The notes under the pieces: generated by a model
Told to the model about the DNA's origin: nothing
The model's input: only the letters and a program-made list of their open reading frames with translations
Database searches by the model: none
Program-made: the position numbers and the translations under genes
In this document: positions 51,035-61,245 of the stretch, in pieces
How the letters are laid out: each line of letters begins with the position of its first letter
How positions within the stretch are numbered: the stretch's first letter is position 1
Assembly (NCBI GenBank): GCA_018457135.1
Contig: JAGGDU010000216.1
Location: forward strand, 19,614-83,613
DNA from: Trichodesmium erythraeum GBRTRLIN201
GTDB taxonomy: Bacteria > Cyanobacteriota > Cyanobacteriia > Cyanobacteriales > Microcoleaceae
Direction: 5' to 3'
DNA length: 64,000 nt

Positions 51035-51907
51035 TTATGAAACCGCTTTTGTTATTTTCATACTTAAATCTAACCAAGTTGACCGAGTAATAGGAGCACT
51101 AGTCGAAATATAATCAACTCCGGTTTCCGCAACATTTCTAATAGTTTCCAGGGTAATATTTCCCGAGGCTTCAATTTTAATCCGACTATTATTTTGCCGA
51201 ATCATTTTAACCGCTTGCTCCATCACTTCAACAGACATATTATCAAGCATAATAATATCCGCTTGATGCTCCAAAGCCCTCTCAACCTCCACCAATGTTT
51301 CCGTCTCCACCTCAATAGTCAAAGGATAAGGTATCCTTTCTCTCACCTTAGCGATCGCTTCCCCAATACCTCCAGCAGCAGCAATATGATTATCTTTAAT
51401 CATCACCCCATCATCCAAACCCATCCGATGATTTTTCGCCCCACCAACTTGAGTAGCATACTTTTCCAAAATTCTCAGACCAGGGGTTGTTTTCCGAGTA
51501 TCAACCAACTGTACTGGCAGACCAGCAATTTTCTCCACATATTTACGAGTCATAGTTGCTATCCCACTCAGACGCATCCCCAAATTTAAAGCCACCCTTT
51601 CCCCAGTCAGTAAACTATCTAAAGACCCATCCAACTTAGCAACTACAGTTCCCTTCTCACACCATTCTCCCTCAGCAACAGTAGGTAAAAAGTTTACCTG
51701 CTGGTCTAGAAGTTCAAATACCCTAGCGGCTATAGGCAAACCTGCAATAACCCCAGGCTCCTTTATTAACCAATGGCCTGTTCCTACAATTACCTCATCT
51801 TCTAGTAAAAGGCCAGAAGTTGTGCGATCGCCGCGACCAATATCTTCTAGCAACCAATCTTTTAATAAATTATCTAATATTATTTTTGGAGGTATGACCC
51901 CTTTCAT
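51035..51907 (-). CDS. nadC: Nicotinate-nucleotide diphosphorylase (carboxylating)
   Basis: 290 residues. The enzyme joins quinolinate and PRPP to form nicotinate mononucleotide in NAD synthesis. Family motifs in order: LLEDIGRGDRTT near the N-terminus, GERVALNLGMRLSGIATMT, the active-site stretch LVDTRKTTPGLRILEKYA, GGAKNHRMGLDDGVMIKDNH, and IEVETETLVEVE with MLDNMS in the barrel. The C-terminal GVDYISTSAPITRSTWLDLS is typical. Length and start fit the family. It is monocistronic, with 718 bp upstream to the 5S rRNA gene. Confidence 0.96.
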   Translation of the reverse strand: MKGVIPPKIILDNLLKDWLLEDIGRGDRTTSGLLLEDEVIVGTGHWLIKEPGVIAGLPIAARVFELLDQQVNFLPTVAEGEWCEKGTVVAKLDGSLDSLLTGERVALNLGMRLSGIATMTRKYVEKIAGLPVQLVDTRKTTPGLRILEKYATQVGGAKNHRMGLDDGVMIKDNHIAAAGGIGEAIAKVRERIPYPLTIEVETETLVEVERALEHQADIIMLDNMSVEVMEQAVKMIRQNNSRIKIEASGNITLETIRNVAETGVDYISTSAPITRSTWLDLSMKITKAVS

Positions 51908-52576
51908 AGTTTTCCCTATTTGCGAAAATCAAACAAAAAATTTTTTTCCAGTACAATCAATAATAACCATCTTGTACATTCCCCATATCTCTACTACTTT
52001 AAGATTAAAATACAGGGTCGATCAAAATATCCATGCTGAACTGAAAAAGCATTAAATCCACCCTTTCATTTTCAGTTAATTGTAGTTAACCTTATATATT
52101 TGCTGATATGCTCCAATAATTGATAATACCACCTGATTCAGAAAATTAATGATTAACTCAGCAATTCATTTGTCCAGTACTAAAACCTCCATCAACTCTA
52201 GCAATAGTTAAAGTAGATAGCCATAGTTCAGATTAGCAATTTTAGCCAGCACTGGAGCAACCATATTCATCTTTTCCCATCCCATTAAAAATATAGGAAA
52301 CTCAAATTTTTTTTTTCAGACAAACTCTTCATCATTATTAGTAACTAGATGAACTTAGGGATAACTCATTTTGTAAGCTCGTTTAACTTCAAAATTAATT
52401 TTTCAAAGTTACTTAATCATTTTTGAGGGTCAATGTCCCTTTGTCTTAACCCTTGTCCACTCCCGGCCAAGTTTGATCAACAGACATCTGGGCCAAAATA
52501 AAATATTTTAATTAGCCTGATTACTAATTATTATTAGGCCAGGAATTTTGCTAAATTCCATTAAACTAACCAAAAA
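51908..52576. other. Gap between nadC and the 5S rRNA terminator
   Basis: AT-rich with no gene, apart from a GC-richer stretch at about 52440-52500. Short minus-strand phrases do not add up to a recognisable protein. Confidence 0.35.
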
Positions 52577-52617
52577 AAAACAAAGGTCCTTTTGTATCGT
52601 TAAAAGGACCTTTGTTT
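52577..52617 (-). terminator. Rho-independent terminator of the 5S rRNA gene
   Basis: AACAAAGGTCCTTTT and AAAAGGACCTTTGTT pair over 15 bp around an 8-base loop. On the minus strand the stem is followed by a long run of T. It begins 9 bp after the 5S gene. Confidence 0.95.
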
Positions 52618-52625
52618 ATATTTAA

Positions 52626-52742
52626 CCTGGCATCGTGCTATTTTACCGGGCAGCTACCCACCGAGTATCTTCACCACTGCAGCGTTTCACTTCCGAGTTC
52701 GAGATGGATCGGAGTGGTTCCACTGCGTCATAGACACCAGGA
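52626..52742 (-). rRNA. rrf: 5S ribosomal RNA (isolated gene)
   Basis: On the minus strand the 117-nt sequence starts TCCTGGTGTCTATGACGCAG and ends GCACGATGCCAGG, with paired ends. The internal landmarks CCGATCCATCTCGAACTCGG and GCCCGGTAAAATAGCACG are standard for cyanobacterial 5S rRNA. It is complete. No 23S or 16S sequence precedes it: the 250 bp upstream to the next gene are AT-rich apart from GGCGACCTGAACAGTCAAAG (about 52776-52796), which may be a remnant of a spacer or the promoter area. It is therefore an orphan copy. Confidence 0.96.
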
Positions 52743-52993
52743 AAAGCTAGTTAACTATAATCTTTTTTGTTATAATTACCTTTGACTGTTCAGGTCGCCG
52801 GTTGCTTTCTTTTCCTTACATTTACTACTATAAATACCTTTTCCATAAATGTCAACCCCCTAAGCAAAATTTTTTTTTCACCCCCAACTTTTCCCTAAAA
52901 TCGGCCATTTTTCCTAAAATCAGGCACCCAAAAACTGTCATCTAGGGGCCATCTGTATATTTGTGGCCCAAATTAAGCTCTAACCTTTCTTCT

Positions 52994-53365
52994 TTACTGA
53001 ATTTTCCCTTTTTTCTCAAACCATTTAACAACTTGTTGGACAGTTAAATCCTGAAGTGCTACAGCAGATTCTTGAGCAACTTGTTTTAAAGGGGACAAGG
53101 AGGCCATCACCAATCTAGTAAAGAAGCTCTCAAAACTAGGGTCTGAATCTAAATTTTGCTTCAGACTTTTGTCCTTTTGCATCCAAGCCTTCACCTGTTC
53201 AGCAGGTATTTCCTCTAGAGTCAAACCTGTTTCCCTTGCTATTTGCCTTAAACACCTTAAAGAATAAATGGCCAAACGCGTTGAAAACTTATCTTTTGAA
53301 GTTAAGAGAGCTGCATCAACTTGAGCCGACTCCTCGGAAGTTAAAAAATTTAGAGATGATTCCAT
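52994..53365 (-). CDS. Conserved cyanobacterial protein of unknown function
   Basis: 123 residues from the ATG at 53365 (MESSLNFLTSEESAQVDAAL); an ATG at 53419 would add 18 residues of weak composition. The protein is mostly helical and consists of two similar halves: LTSKDKFSTRLAIYSLRCLR with EIPAEQVKAWMQKD, and FFTRLVMASLSPLKQVAQES with DLTVQQVVKWFEKKG. The two-fold internal repeat of a helix pair followed by EQVxxW is clearly visible. I do not know the function. It is located beside sufR on the same strand, 190 bp downstream of it. Confidence 0.75.
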   Translation of the reverse strand: MESSLNFLTSEESAQVDAALLTSKDKFSTRLAIYSLRCLRQIARETGLTLEEIPAEQVKAWMQKDKSLKQNLDSDPSFESFFTRLVMASLSPLKQVAQESAVALQDLTVQQVVKWFEKKGKIQ

Positions 53366-53555
53366 ATTAACTTTATGATTTGATATTTTTTGACTGACGG
53401 GAAAGGGGCATTCTAACAAAAGTTAAAAGTCAAAGGTCAAAAAGAGGAGGTTAAATTCTCAGTACCCACTGTATTGTATTTAGGAATTTGAGAATATTCT
53501 CACAAAAATGGCCACTGCTGCGATATGTCACTTTGAGTAATCTCTTTTTAAAATT

Positions 53556-54242
53556 TTATTTTTTAGTAATTAAATAACCACAGCGATGTTCTCCATTAAC
53601 AATTGAGTGGGTTCTTTCCACAGTACAATCAGGCAGTACAGCACCAAACATCTCTAATTCATGGCCACAAACAATGGGAAAAGATTCGGCCACATTAGAT
53701 ATGGCACAATTATGTTCTATTAATATATAGCCTTCAACTTCCTCTAAACTTGAATCACTTTTGAATTGTGAGTTTTGAGTTTTGACCTGTTCATTAGGGT
53801 ACAATTCTGCCATGTAGCCCTCAGCTTTGCGAATTTCTACTAATTGGGCCATCCGCTCCTGTACTGAGCCTGTCCCCAATAGTTGGCGATAGTGCATTGC
53901 TTTGCGTTGCCATTGTTCGTGCAGCACTTGGCTGAGTTGCTCATGTCCCATAGTTTCGGCAAAGGTATCGAGGAAAGAAACAGCGAATTTATCGTAGCTG
54001 TGGGGAAAGCGATCGCGTCCCTGGGTTGTCAGTTCATAAATATGTTGTGGCCTTCCCGTTCCTGTTCCTACTGATTTGTATGTAATTAGTCCTTCTCGTT
54101 CCAGATCCTTCAAATGACGACGTATAGCTTGGGGACTAATTTCTAGGGACTTAGCTAATTCTAAGGCAGTAGCTTGAGTTTGCTTCATCAAATGTTGCAG
54201 AATTTCTTGTTTGGTTGAATTTTGTTGAGTCGTTTCCATCAT
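53556..54242 (-). CDS. sufR: Iron-sulfur-sensing repressor SufR
   Basis: 228 residues. A DeoR/ArsR-like winged helix at the N-terminus (ALELAKSLEISPQAIRRHLK, DLEREGLITYKSVGTGTGRP) is followed by a ligand domain with four cysteines at 179, 192, 206 and 221 (HNCAIS, IVCGHE, LPDCTVERTHS, EHRCGYL), which bind an Fe-S cluster in known SufR. With its cluster SufR represses the suf operon; loss of the cluster derepresses it. A Lys/Gln/Ser stretch at 153-165 is repeat-derived. It is divergently transcribed from sufBCDS; the 250-bp space between holds the operator sites. An ATG one codon downstream is equally possible. Confidence 0.95.
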   Translation of the reverse strand: MMETTQQNSTKQEILQHLMKQTQATALELAKSLEISPQAIRRHLKDLEREGLITYKSVGTGTGRPQHIYELTTQGRDRFPHSYDKFAVSFLDTFAETMGHEQLSQVLHEQWQRKAMHYRQLLGTGSVQERMAQLVEIRKAEGYMAELYPNEQVKTQNSQFKSDSSLEEVEGYILIEHNCAISNVAESFPIVCGHELEMFGAVLPDCTVERTHSIVNGEHRCGYLITKK

Positions 54243-54392
54243 TTCAGTTATCAGTTATCAGTTATTAATACCGACCCCCTTCAGCCAGGGACTTAAATAC
54301 TTATGACAAAAAATCTTTGTCGTCCCCTATCCCAGGGCGGGAGACCTAATTTTTTGGTTTTTTGGTAAAAAAAAAATATTTTTACTAGACTT

Positions 54393-54421
54393 TGACAATA
54401 TTAGTATTGTTAATGTAACAT
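54393..54421 (+). promoter_or_regulatory. sufB promoter
   Basis: TTGACA at 54393-54398, a 17-bp spacer and TAACAT at 54416-54421. The implied start near 54428 lies inside or just before the SufR operator. The -35 box is a perfect consensus. Confidence 0.75.
54396..54409 (+). promoter_or_regulatory. Imperfect SufR operator-like site
   Basis: CAAT-ATTAGT-ATTG is an inverted repeat with the SufR spacing (4-N6-4) and one base change in each half relative to CAAC-N6-GTTG. It overlaps the -35 box and spacer of the sufB promoter. Confidence 0.5.
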
Positions 54422-54432
54422 AAAAGAGAATT

Positions 54433-54452
54433 AAACAACAAATAAGTTGTTT
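54433..54452 (+). promoter_or_regulatory. SufR operator
   Basis: AAACAAC-AAATAA-GTTGTTT is a perfect inverted repeat whose core CAAC-N6-GTTG is the known SufR binding sequence. It sits just downstream of the -10 box and 40 bp before the sufB ATG, a position that blocks transcription when occupied. Confidence 0.9.
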
Positions 54453-54492
54453 AAGTATCCACCAAGTAAATATAACGAGGAAATTAAGTATA

Positions 54493-55929
54493 ATGACTGC
54501 TAAAGTAACAAGTTTAGTCAATCAACCTTATAAATATGGTTTTGTCACTGATATTGAGTCAGACACAATTCCTCGTGGACTAAGCGAAGACATAGTTCGT
54601 CTGATATCTGCTAAAAAGAATGAACCAGAGTTCATGCTCAACTTTCGTCTCAAAGCATACAAGAAGTGGCTGCAAATGAAAGAACCACTTTGGGCACATG
54701 TTGACTATCCAAAAATAGACTATCAGAATATTATTTACTATTCAGCACCAAAATTGCAAGACAAGAAGAAAAGTCTAGAGGAAGTAGACCCTACTTTGTT
54801 AGAAACTTTTGAGAAACTTGGCATTCCCCTCTCAGAGCAGAAACGTCTAAGCAACGTTGCGGTTGATGCTGTGTTTGATAGTGTTTCTGTTGCTACTACT
54901 TTTAAAGAAAAGCTGGCTGAGGAAGGGGTAATTTTTGGCTCTATATCTGAAGCAGTACAGGAACATCCAGAGTTAGTAGAAAAATATCTGGGTAGTGTTG
55001 TACCAGTGGGGGATAATTTTTTTGCGGCTCTTAATTCTGCTGTGTTTAGTGATGGGTCTTTTGTGTTTATTCCTAAAGGTGTAAAGTGTCCGATGGATCT
55101 ATCGACATACTTTAGAATTAATAATGGTGAGTCTGGTCAGTTTGAGCGGACTTTAATTGTGGCAGAGGAGGGTAGTTCAGTAACATATTTGGAAGGTTGC
55201 ACTGCTCCAATGTTCGATACTAACCAACTTCACGCTGCGGTAGTTGAGCTGGTTACCCTTGACAATGCTGAAATTAAATATTCAACTGTGCAAAATTGGT
55301 TTGCTGGGGATGAAAATGGTAAAGGTGGTATTTATAATTTTGTGACTAAGCGCGGTTTGTGTAAAGGAGTAAATTCTAAAATTTCTTGGACTCAGGTAGA
55401 GACTGGTTCAGCTATTACCTGGAAATATCCTAGTTGTGTTTTGGTGGGTGATAACTCAGTGGGAGAATTTTATTCTGTTGCTCTAACTAATAATAAACAA
55501 CAAGCAGATACAGGCACAAAAATGGTACATGTTGGCAAAAATACTCGCAGTACAATTATTTCTAAAGGTATTTCTGCTGGGAACTCCGCTAATAGTTACC
55601 GTGGTTTAGTAAAAATGGGGCCTGGTGCTAAGGGATCACGGAACTATTCTCAATGTGACTCAATGTTAATAGGCGATCGCGCACAAGCAAATACTTTTCC
55701 TTATATTCAAGTAGATAATAATACTGCTAAGGTTGAACATGAAGCTTCTACTTCTAAAATTGGAGTTGACCAACTTTTCTATTTTGCTCAAAGAGGTATT
55801 TCTCCTGAGGATGCGGTTTCTATGATTATTAGTGGTTTTTGTAAGGATGTATTTAATGAATTACCAATGGAGTTTGCTGCGGAAGCTGATAAGTTATTGA
55901 GTCTGAAATTAGAAGGTACAGTAGGTTAA
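54493..55929 (+). CDS. sufB: Fe-S cluster scaffold subunit SufB
   Basis: 478 residues. SufB is the core scaffold of the SufBC2D complex on which Fe-S clusters are built. The family signature includes [41 protein letters not shown], the beta-helix segment [15 protein letters not shown] with the cysteine used in persulfide transfer, and [20 protein letters not shown] near the C-terminus with [10 protein letters not shown]. The gene is first in the sufB-C-D-S cluster, directly behind the SufR-controlled promoter. Sequence and length are complete. Confidence 0.97.
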   Translation: MTAKVTSLVNQPYKYGFVTDIESDTIPRGLSEDIVRLISAKKNEPEFMLNFRLKAYKKWLQMKEPLWAHVDYPKIDYQNIIYYSAPKLQDKKKSLEEVDPTLLETFEKLGIPLSEQKRLSNVAVDAVFDSVSVATTFKEKLAEEGVIFGSISEAVQEHPELVEKYLGSVVPVGDNFFAALNSAVFSDGSFVFIPKGVKCPMDLSTYFRINNGESGQFERTLIVAEEGSSVTYLEGCTAPMFDTNQLHAAVVELVTLDNAEIKYSTVQNWFAGDENGKGGIYNFVTKRGLCKGVNSKISWTQVETGSAITWKYPSCVLVGDNSVGEFYSVALTNNKQQADTGTKMVHVGKNTRSTIISKGISAGNSANSYRGLVKMGPGAKGSRNYSQCDSMLIGDRAQANTFPYIQVDNNTAKVEHEASTSKIGVDQLFYFAQRGISPEDAVSMIISGFCKDVFNELPMEFAAEADKLLSLKLEGTVG

Positions 55930-56508
55930 ATAAGGGAGTAGGGGAGAAGGCTAAAAAATATTCATGTTTGTAATTATACCATATCAAATTAAAGTTTGTT
56001 GTAATAATTAATAATGAATGAGTTTTCTGCCAGTTACTACTTCATGTTACTAAAAAACTTTCTAACTCTTTTTTTTGCAACTTTAGTTTGGGTTTTGCAC
56101 TGCAACATGATTAAATGGCAAGGCAACCCAATAAAAGTTTATATCTATAGTTTTCAGCACATCGCGTATCAGCGAAAGTAAAAACTATAGTAAAAACTAT
56201 TGGTTGTCGATGATAAGTTTTATTAATTTCCTAACACTTTGGGACTAGTTATATATGATTCTAGTAGATAAAACGTCATTTTCAAATAATTAAAATCAGA
56301 GTAAGGCTTACGTACCGACCTGGTGCTCATACAAAATTTCCAGATTTGAAAAACAGTAATCAGGGTAATAAACCAGGTTTCCTCTTTGGGTGAGTAAGTC
56401 CTGAAGATAATTACAATTTACACCCCACTTAAACTTAGCAGTAATTATTAATTATTAATTAATTACTAAAGTACTTACTTCTTAGAGAAATCAAGGGTAA
56501 ATTACTTA
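55930..56508. other. 580-bp gap inside the suf cluster with a nested MITE
   Basis: About 56305-56403 is a MITE with ends GGCTTACGTACC and GAGTAAGTCCTGAA, whose interior repeats parts of the 170-262 element in inverted order (CAAAATTTCCAGAT, GTAATCAGGGTAATAAACC). The space is unusual within a suf operon, and the second half is AT-rich. Confidence 0.6.
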
Positions 56509-56541
56509 ATGAAAATCATTCATAACTCTTCTTATGTAAAT

Positions 56542-57324
56542 ATGATTAAAGAAAATAGCGAAGTAATTTTATCTGTTAAAAACTTAACAGCGAATGTAGA
56601 GGGAAAAGAGATTCTCAAAGGTTTTAATCTGGAAATAAAAGCGGGAGAAATCCATGCTATTATGGGGCCAAATGGTTCTGGAAAAAGCACATTTTCTAAA
56701 GTCTTGGCTGGTCATCCGGCCTACGAAGTTACAGGTGGAGAAGTAACATTTTTAGGTAAAAATTTATTCGACATGGAACCAGAGGAACGATCATTAAATG
56801 GTGTTTTTTTGGCATTTCAATATCCTCTAGAAATTCCTGGAGTTAGTAACTTAGATTTTTTACGAGTTGCTTATAATACGAAACAAAAATATCAAGGATT
56901 AGAAGAATTAGATGCTTTTGATTTTGATGATTTGGTACAGGATAAATTAGATGTTGTGAAAATGAAACCAGAGTTTTTAGACCGGAGTGTAAATGAAGGT
57001 TTTTCTGGAGGGGAAAAGAAGCGAAATGAAATATTACAAATGGCATTGTTAGAGCCAAAATTAGCAATTTTAGATGAGACAGACTCCGGGTTAGATATTG
57101 ATGCTTTGAGGATAGTGGCAAATGGAGTAAATAAATTAGCAAATGAATCAAATTCTTTGTTAATAATTACTCACTATCAACGTTTATTAAACTACATTGT
57201 TCCGGATTTTGTTCATGTAACAGAAAGTGGTAGAATTATTAAAACTGGTACAAAAGAATTAGCATTAGAATTAGAAGAAAAAGGTTACGATGATGTGACT
57301 GAAGTAGCAAAAGTTGGGGTTTAA
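56542..57324 (+). CDS. sufC: Fe-S assembly ATPase SufC
   Basis: 260 residues from the ATG at 56542 ([20 protein letters not shown]), the usual length; an ATG at 56509 would add 11 residues. SufC is the ABC-type ATPase that drives conformational change in SufBC2D. Walker [10 protein letters not shown], the Q-loop [13 protein letters not shown], the SufC-specific signature [20 protein letters not shown] and Walker [16 protein letters not shown] are all visible. Its stop codon is separated from the sufD ATG by five bases. Confidence 0.97.
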   Translation: MIKENSEVILSVKNLTANVEGKEILKGFNLEIKAGEIHAIMGPNGSGKSTFSKVLAGHPAYEVTGGEVTFLGKNLFDMEPEERSLNGVFLAFQYPLEIPGVSNLDFLRVAYNTKQKYQGLEELDAFDFDDLVQDKLDVVKMKPEFLDRSVNEGFSGGEKKRNEILQMALLEPKLAILDETDSGLDIDALRIVANGVNKLANESNSLLIITHYQRLLNYIVPDFVHVTESGRIIKTGTKELALELEEKGYDDVTEVAKVGV

Positions 57325-57329
57325 AAAGT

Positions 57330-58691
57330 ATGCAAATATCCGTCAAACCAGAGATATTTTATTTAGACAAATTACTTGAAGAATCTTGTAAAAAAGTTTC
57401 CCCAGCTATAGCGTCAGACTTTTCTCTAGATGTAAAGATGGCAGCTTGGTTACAACAAGTACGCGATCGCGCAGCTGCCTGGGTGCGTGAGTTGAGTATT
57501 CCTACTAAAAAAGATGAGGAATGGCGCTTTACTAATTTGTCTTCAATGATGAAGCTAAGTTTCCAAGCACCGACCCTAGTAGACTTGGATGCTTTGAATA
57601 TCGCTCCATTTATTTTGCCGGAAGTAGCAGACAGTCGGTTGGTGTTTGTCAATGGGGTATTTGCTCCTCAGTTATCAGAGGTGAAAGGTATAGAAAATCA
57701 GGTATTTGTGGGCAATTTGGGGCAGTTGCCTGAGGAATATCAAAAGCGCGTTGGCAATTATTTGGCACAACAACCAGGGAGTGAAGAAGTATTTACTTGC
57801 TTAAATACTGCTGGTTTAACTGATGCAGCAGTAGTATGGTTGCCCAAAAATCAGGTGCTAGAAAAACCAATACATCTATTGTTTATTGCGACTGAGACGG
57901 AAATTCCTATATTGACTCAGCGCCGTTGTTTAGTAGTAGCAGAAAGCAATAGTAGTGGGAAAATAATTGAGCATTGTGTGACAGCAGAAGTAATTTGTCC
58001 AGAAGCACCAAATTCTCATCCCTATCTGACAAATACTGTTACAGAAATATGGGTAGAGGAAAATGCAGAAATTGATCATACTAGAGTGCAACGAGATGCA
58101 GGGGCAGCGTTTCATATTGGCAAAACAGCGATCGCTCAAGCTAAAAATAGTCGTTATACTTGTAATGCTATTAATTTGGGAGGAAGGTTATCTCGTCATA
58201 ATTTAGAAGTTGTTCAAATGGGTGAGGGAACAGAAACAAATCTTTATGGTTTGGCATTTCTTAGGAATGAGCAAGAAATAGATACTCACAGCAGCATTAC
58301 TTTGAATTATCCCAATAGTGTGACTGACCAACTTTATAAGTGCATTGTTGATGACAAAGCACATTCTATATTTAATGGCAAAATATATGTTTCTCAAACT
58401 GCTCAGTTGACAAATGCTGCTCAATTAAATCGTAATTTGTTGCTTTCTTCTGGAGGGAGAGTTGATACAAAGCCACAGTTAGAAATTATTGCTGATAATG
58501 TTCAATGTTCTCATGGGGCAACTGTTAGTCAGTTAGATGATGATGAGGTATTTTATTTACAAAGTCGAGGCTTGAGCCAAGAGGCAAGTCGCAATTTGTT
58601 AATTGATGCTTTTGCTGCAGAAATTCTTAACAAGTTACCTTTACCTTCTTTGCAGCGTATTTTAAAACAATGTGTCGCTTGTAAAATTTAA
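57330..58691 (+). CDS. sufD: Fe-S assembly subunit SufD
   Basis: 453 residues. SufD is the paralogue of SufB within SufBC2D, needed for iron acquisition. It has WLQQVRDRAAAWVRELSIPT and KKDEEWRFTNLSSM at the N-terminus, the beta-helix middle part, and the C-terminal GGRVDTKPQLEIIADNVQCS HGA (split here) with the conserved Cys and His, plus YLQSRGLSQEASRNLLIDAF. It follows sufC by five bases, so the two are translationally coupled. Confidence 0.96.
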   Translation: MQISVKPEIFYLDKLLEESCKKVSPAIASDFSLDVKMAAWLQQVRDRAAAWVRELSIPTKKDEEWRFTNLSSMMKLSFQAPTLVDLDALNIAPFILPEVADSRLVFVNGVFAPQLSEVKGIENQVFVGNLGQLPEEYQKRVGNYLAQQPGSEEVFTCLNTAGLTDAAVVWLPKNQVLEKPIHLLFIATETEIPILTQRRCLVVAESNSSGKIIEHCVTAEVICPEAPNSHPYLTNTVTEIWVEENAEIDHTRVQRDAGAAFHIGKTAIAQAKNSRYTCNAINLGGRLSRHNLEVVQMGEGTETNLYGLAFLRNEQEIDTHSSITLNYPNSVTDQLYKCIVDDKAHSIFNGKIYVSQTAQLTNAAQLNRNLLLSSGGRVDTKPQLEIIADNVQCSHGATVSQLDDDEVFYLQSRGLSQEASRNLLIDAFAAEILNKLPLPSLQRILKQCVACKI

Positions 58692-59077
58692 CATAAGAAA
58701 GGATAAATAAAGTGAGTTAATAAGTTTATTTAGATCTAGAGCTAACTCAAACTTAAAAGACTAATGTTAAATAATACCTTTGTCATGTTGGCATCTTGCC
58801 TGCTATACTTAATAGCTCAAAAGAAATAAGGCCTCAAGCAACTTTATTCAAGGGGATAAAAGAGGAAATTGCAGACTTTCTGACTTCGGTATTATTGGAG
58901 GTATTGTTTTATCACCTAAAATGAACAATACAGTTCCTCCTCCAGGAGGCTAACTGATAACTAATTTTCTGGCCTCCTTATTACTGGAGCACTGTTTAAC
59001 TACCCAACATGAAAAAAGCAGTTTCTCTTCTAGGAGGCTAATTTATAACTGACCATTGATAACTGATAATTAAAAAG
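58692..59077. repeat. Gap with a diverged direct duplication before sufS
   Basis: About 58888-58965 and 58970-59045 share TTATTGGAGG or TTACTGGAGC, then TTGTTT, ACC, AACATGAA-like and CAGTTTCTC followed by AGGAGGCTAA, so they are diverged tandem copies of about 80 bp. Repeats of GATAACTGATAA end the gap just before sufS. No terminator is obvious, so sufS may or may not be co-transcribed with sufBCD. Confidence 0.6.
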
Positions 59078-60340
59078 ATGACTATTATTCAAGAAAGAAC
59101 TTTGGCAGAAAAATTACGTGCAGATTTTCCAATTTTAAATCAGGAAATAAATGGTGAACCACTTATTTATTTAGATAATGCTGCTACTTCCCAAAAACCA
59201 TTAGCAGTTATCAACGCTTGGCAAGAATATTACCTCAAATATAATTCTAATGTGCATCGGGGTATTCATACTTTAAGCTCGAAGGCAACAGATGCTTATG
59301 AAGGGGCAAGAGATAAAGTGGCTGCTTTGATTAATGCGGCATCTCGGAATGAAATTATTTATACTCGAAATGCTAGCGAAGCAGTTAATTTGGTTGCTTA
59401 TTCTTGGGGTTTAAATAATCTTAAATCAGGAGATGAAATAATTGTCTCTGTGATGGAACATCATAGTAATTTTGTTCCCTGGCAAATGGTTGCTCAAAAA
59501 ACTGGATCAGTTTTAAAATTTGTTGAGTTGAATGAAACTGAAGAACTTAATTTAGAACAATATAAAGCTCTAATTTCAGACAAAACAAAGTTAGTTGCAT
59601 TAGCTCATGTTTCTAATGTTTTAGGTTGTATTAATCCAATTCAAGAAATTTGTTCAATTGCTCATAAAAATGGAGCTAAAGTATTAATAGATGCTTGCCA
59701 AAGTGTACCTCATTGTGTGGTAGATGTGCAGTCAATAGATTGTGATTGGTTAGTAGCTTCCGGCCATAAAATGTGCGCTCCTACTGGTATTGGTTTTTTG
59801 TATGGTAAGTTGGAATTACTAAAAGAAATGCCACCATTTTTAGGAGGGGGTGAAATGATTTCTGAGGTGTTTCTTGATCATTATACTTATGCAGAATTAC
59901 CTCATAAATTTGAAGCAGGAACCCCAGCGATAGGAGAGGCGATCGCTCTTGGTGCAGCAGTAGATTATCTCACAAATATAGGTATGGAAAAAATTCATAA
60001 TTATGAAGTAGAATTAACTACCTATTTATTTAATAAATTACGTCAAATTCCTCAAATTACTATTTACGGACCTCAACCAAATACCTATGGAGAAGGTAGA
60101 GGGACATTAGTATCTTTTACAGTAGAAAATATTCATCCTAACGATTTATCAACAATGTTAGATGAAGCAGGGATAGCAATTCGTTCTGGTCATCATTGTG
60201 CTCAACCTTTGCATCAATATTTAAAGGTTTCATCCACAGCAAGAGCAAGTTTATCTTTTTATAATACTCGTGATGATATTGATATTTTTGTTGATGCTTT
60301 GAAAGATACAATCAATTTTTTTGCTGATATTATGGGTTGA
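59078..60340 (+). CDS. sufS: Cysteine desulfurase SufS
   Basis: 420 residues, group II desulfurase. It releases sulfur from cysteine as an enzyme-bound persulfide for Fe-S assembly. PLP is bound by Lys231 in [15 protein letters not shown], and the catalytic Cys374 is in [11 protein letters not shown], the group II context. Other motifs are [11 protein letters not shown] and [12 protein letters not shown]. It closes the suf locus, 386 bp after sufD. Confidence 0.96.
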   Translation: MTIIQERTLAEKLRADFPILNQEINGEPLIYLDNAATSQKPLAVINAWQEYYLKYNSNVHRGIHTLSSKATDAYEGARDKVAALINAASRNEIIYTRNASEAVNLVAYSWGLNNLKSGDEIIVSVMEHHSNFVPWQMVAQKTGSVLKFVELNETEELNLEQYKALISDKTKLVALAHVSNVLGCINPIQEICSIAHKNGAKVLIDACQSVPHCVVDVQSIDCDWLVASGHKMCAPTGIGFLYGKLELLKEMPPFLGGGEMISEVFLDHYTYAELPHKFEAGTPAIGEAIALGAAVDYLTNIGMEKIHNYEVELTTYLFNKLRQIPQITIYGPQPNTYGEGRGTLVSFTVENIHPNDLSTMLDEAGIAIRSGHHCAQPLHQYLKVSSTARASLSFYNTRDDIDIFVDALKDTINFFADIMG

Positions 60341-61245
60341 AAAAATAATTGATCAAATAATTAGTAATGAAGCCTTTGGTTGGGTTTAGCTATTGCTAAA
60401 CTCAACGGAAATATTTGAGTTCTACTAAATTGGCAATAATTTATAGATTAATTTGAATTTTAACTATTTTTAGCCACTTAAATAAATGAAATTTCTGTGG
60501 TTTTCTCTACTCGTTACAGCAGTTTTTTGGCACCCTAGACAACAGTAGGAAGTTTACATACAACATCCCTATATGCAAGTCTCGACAAGGTTTTAGTTAT
60601 GGCAATGTCGTTCATTAATTTGCATTAATTTGAAAAGCGCTGTTAATCAAAAATTATAACGGGAGCTTCTGAAACGAGGATAACTATACCCAAGTCTCAG
60701 AAGTTTCTGACTTTAGGGGCTGACTAAGGTCTAAGCTTTGTATAGCTATACAAAATGAGACCCACCTCCCTTCATATTTTATTTAATATGTTTCGTGTTC
60801 CATTCTCGTGTCTATCTAATACTTTTCTAAATTTATGACTATTGGGAGTTCTGAGTGATAGATATGAGTAATAAATTTTTAGGTACTTTGCTATTAGAAT
60901 TGCTACAATAAGTGTGAAGTATTATGAAGATTTACTGTAAAAAAGGTGTTGCTGAACTAAGGGATGAGTCTTTGCAGAGTTTGCAGAAAAGGTAAATTCT
61001 ATCTTTGACTTCCTATTTCTCTAAAACTGTAATTCATCCTGTAAATATGAAACGCTTTTAAAAATGACAGGCATATTTTGCTCCTACTGCTGGAAGTTTT
61101 ATAAATTACTTGGAAAAGCTATATTATATATGTTGGGTTAATAGTGGGGATGAGCTTTCCTGCGGAATGGTGTGCCTAGGCTAATGCACCACCCAACCGC
61201 GACTAAAATTCCTAAATTTTTTTTCAATTAATAGAGGCGATAAGT
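60341..61245. other. 905-bp gap without intact genes
   Basis: A 20-codon frame at 60487-60549 (MKFLWFSLLVTAVFWHPRQQ) resembles a truncated signal peptide. TACAACATCCC and TGCAAGTCTC motifs around 60555 recur in other gaps. Nothing else is supported. Confidence 0.4.

Noticed and set aside
51194..51589. 131-codon plus-strand ORF inside nadC
   Set aside because: Antisense shadow with His/Asn/Ser-rich composition.
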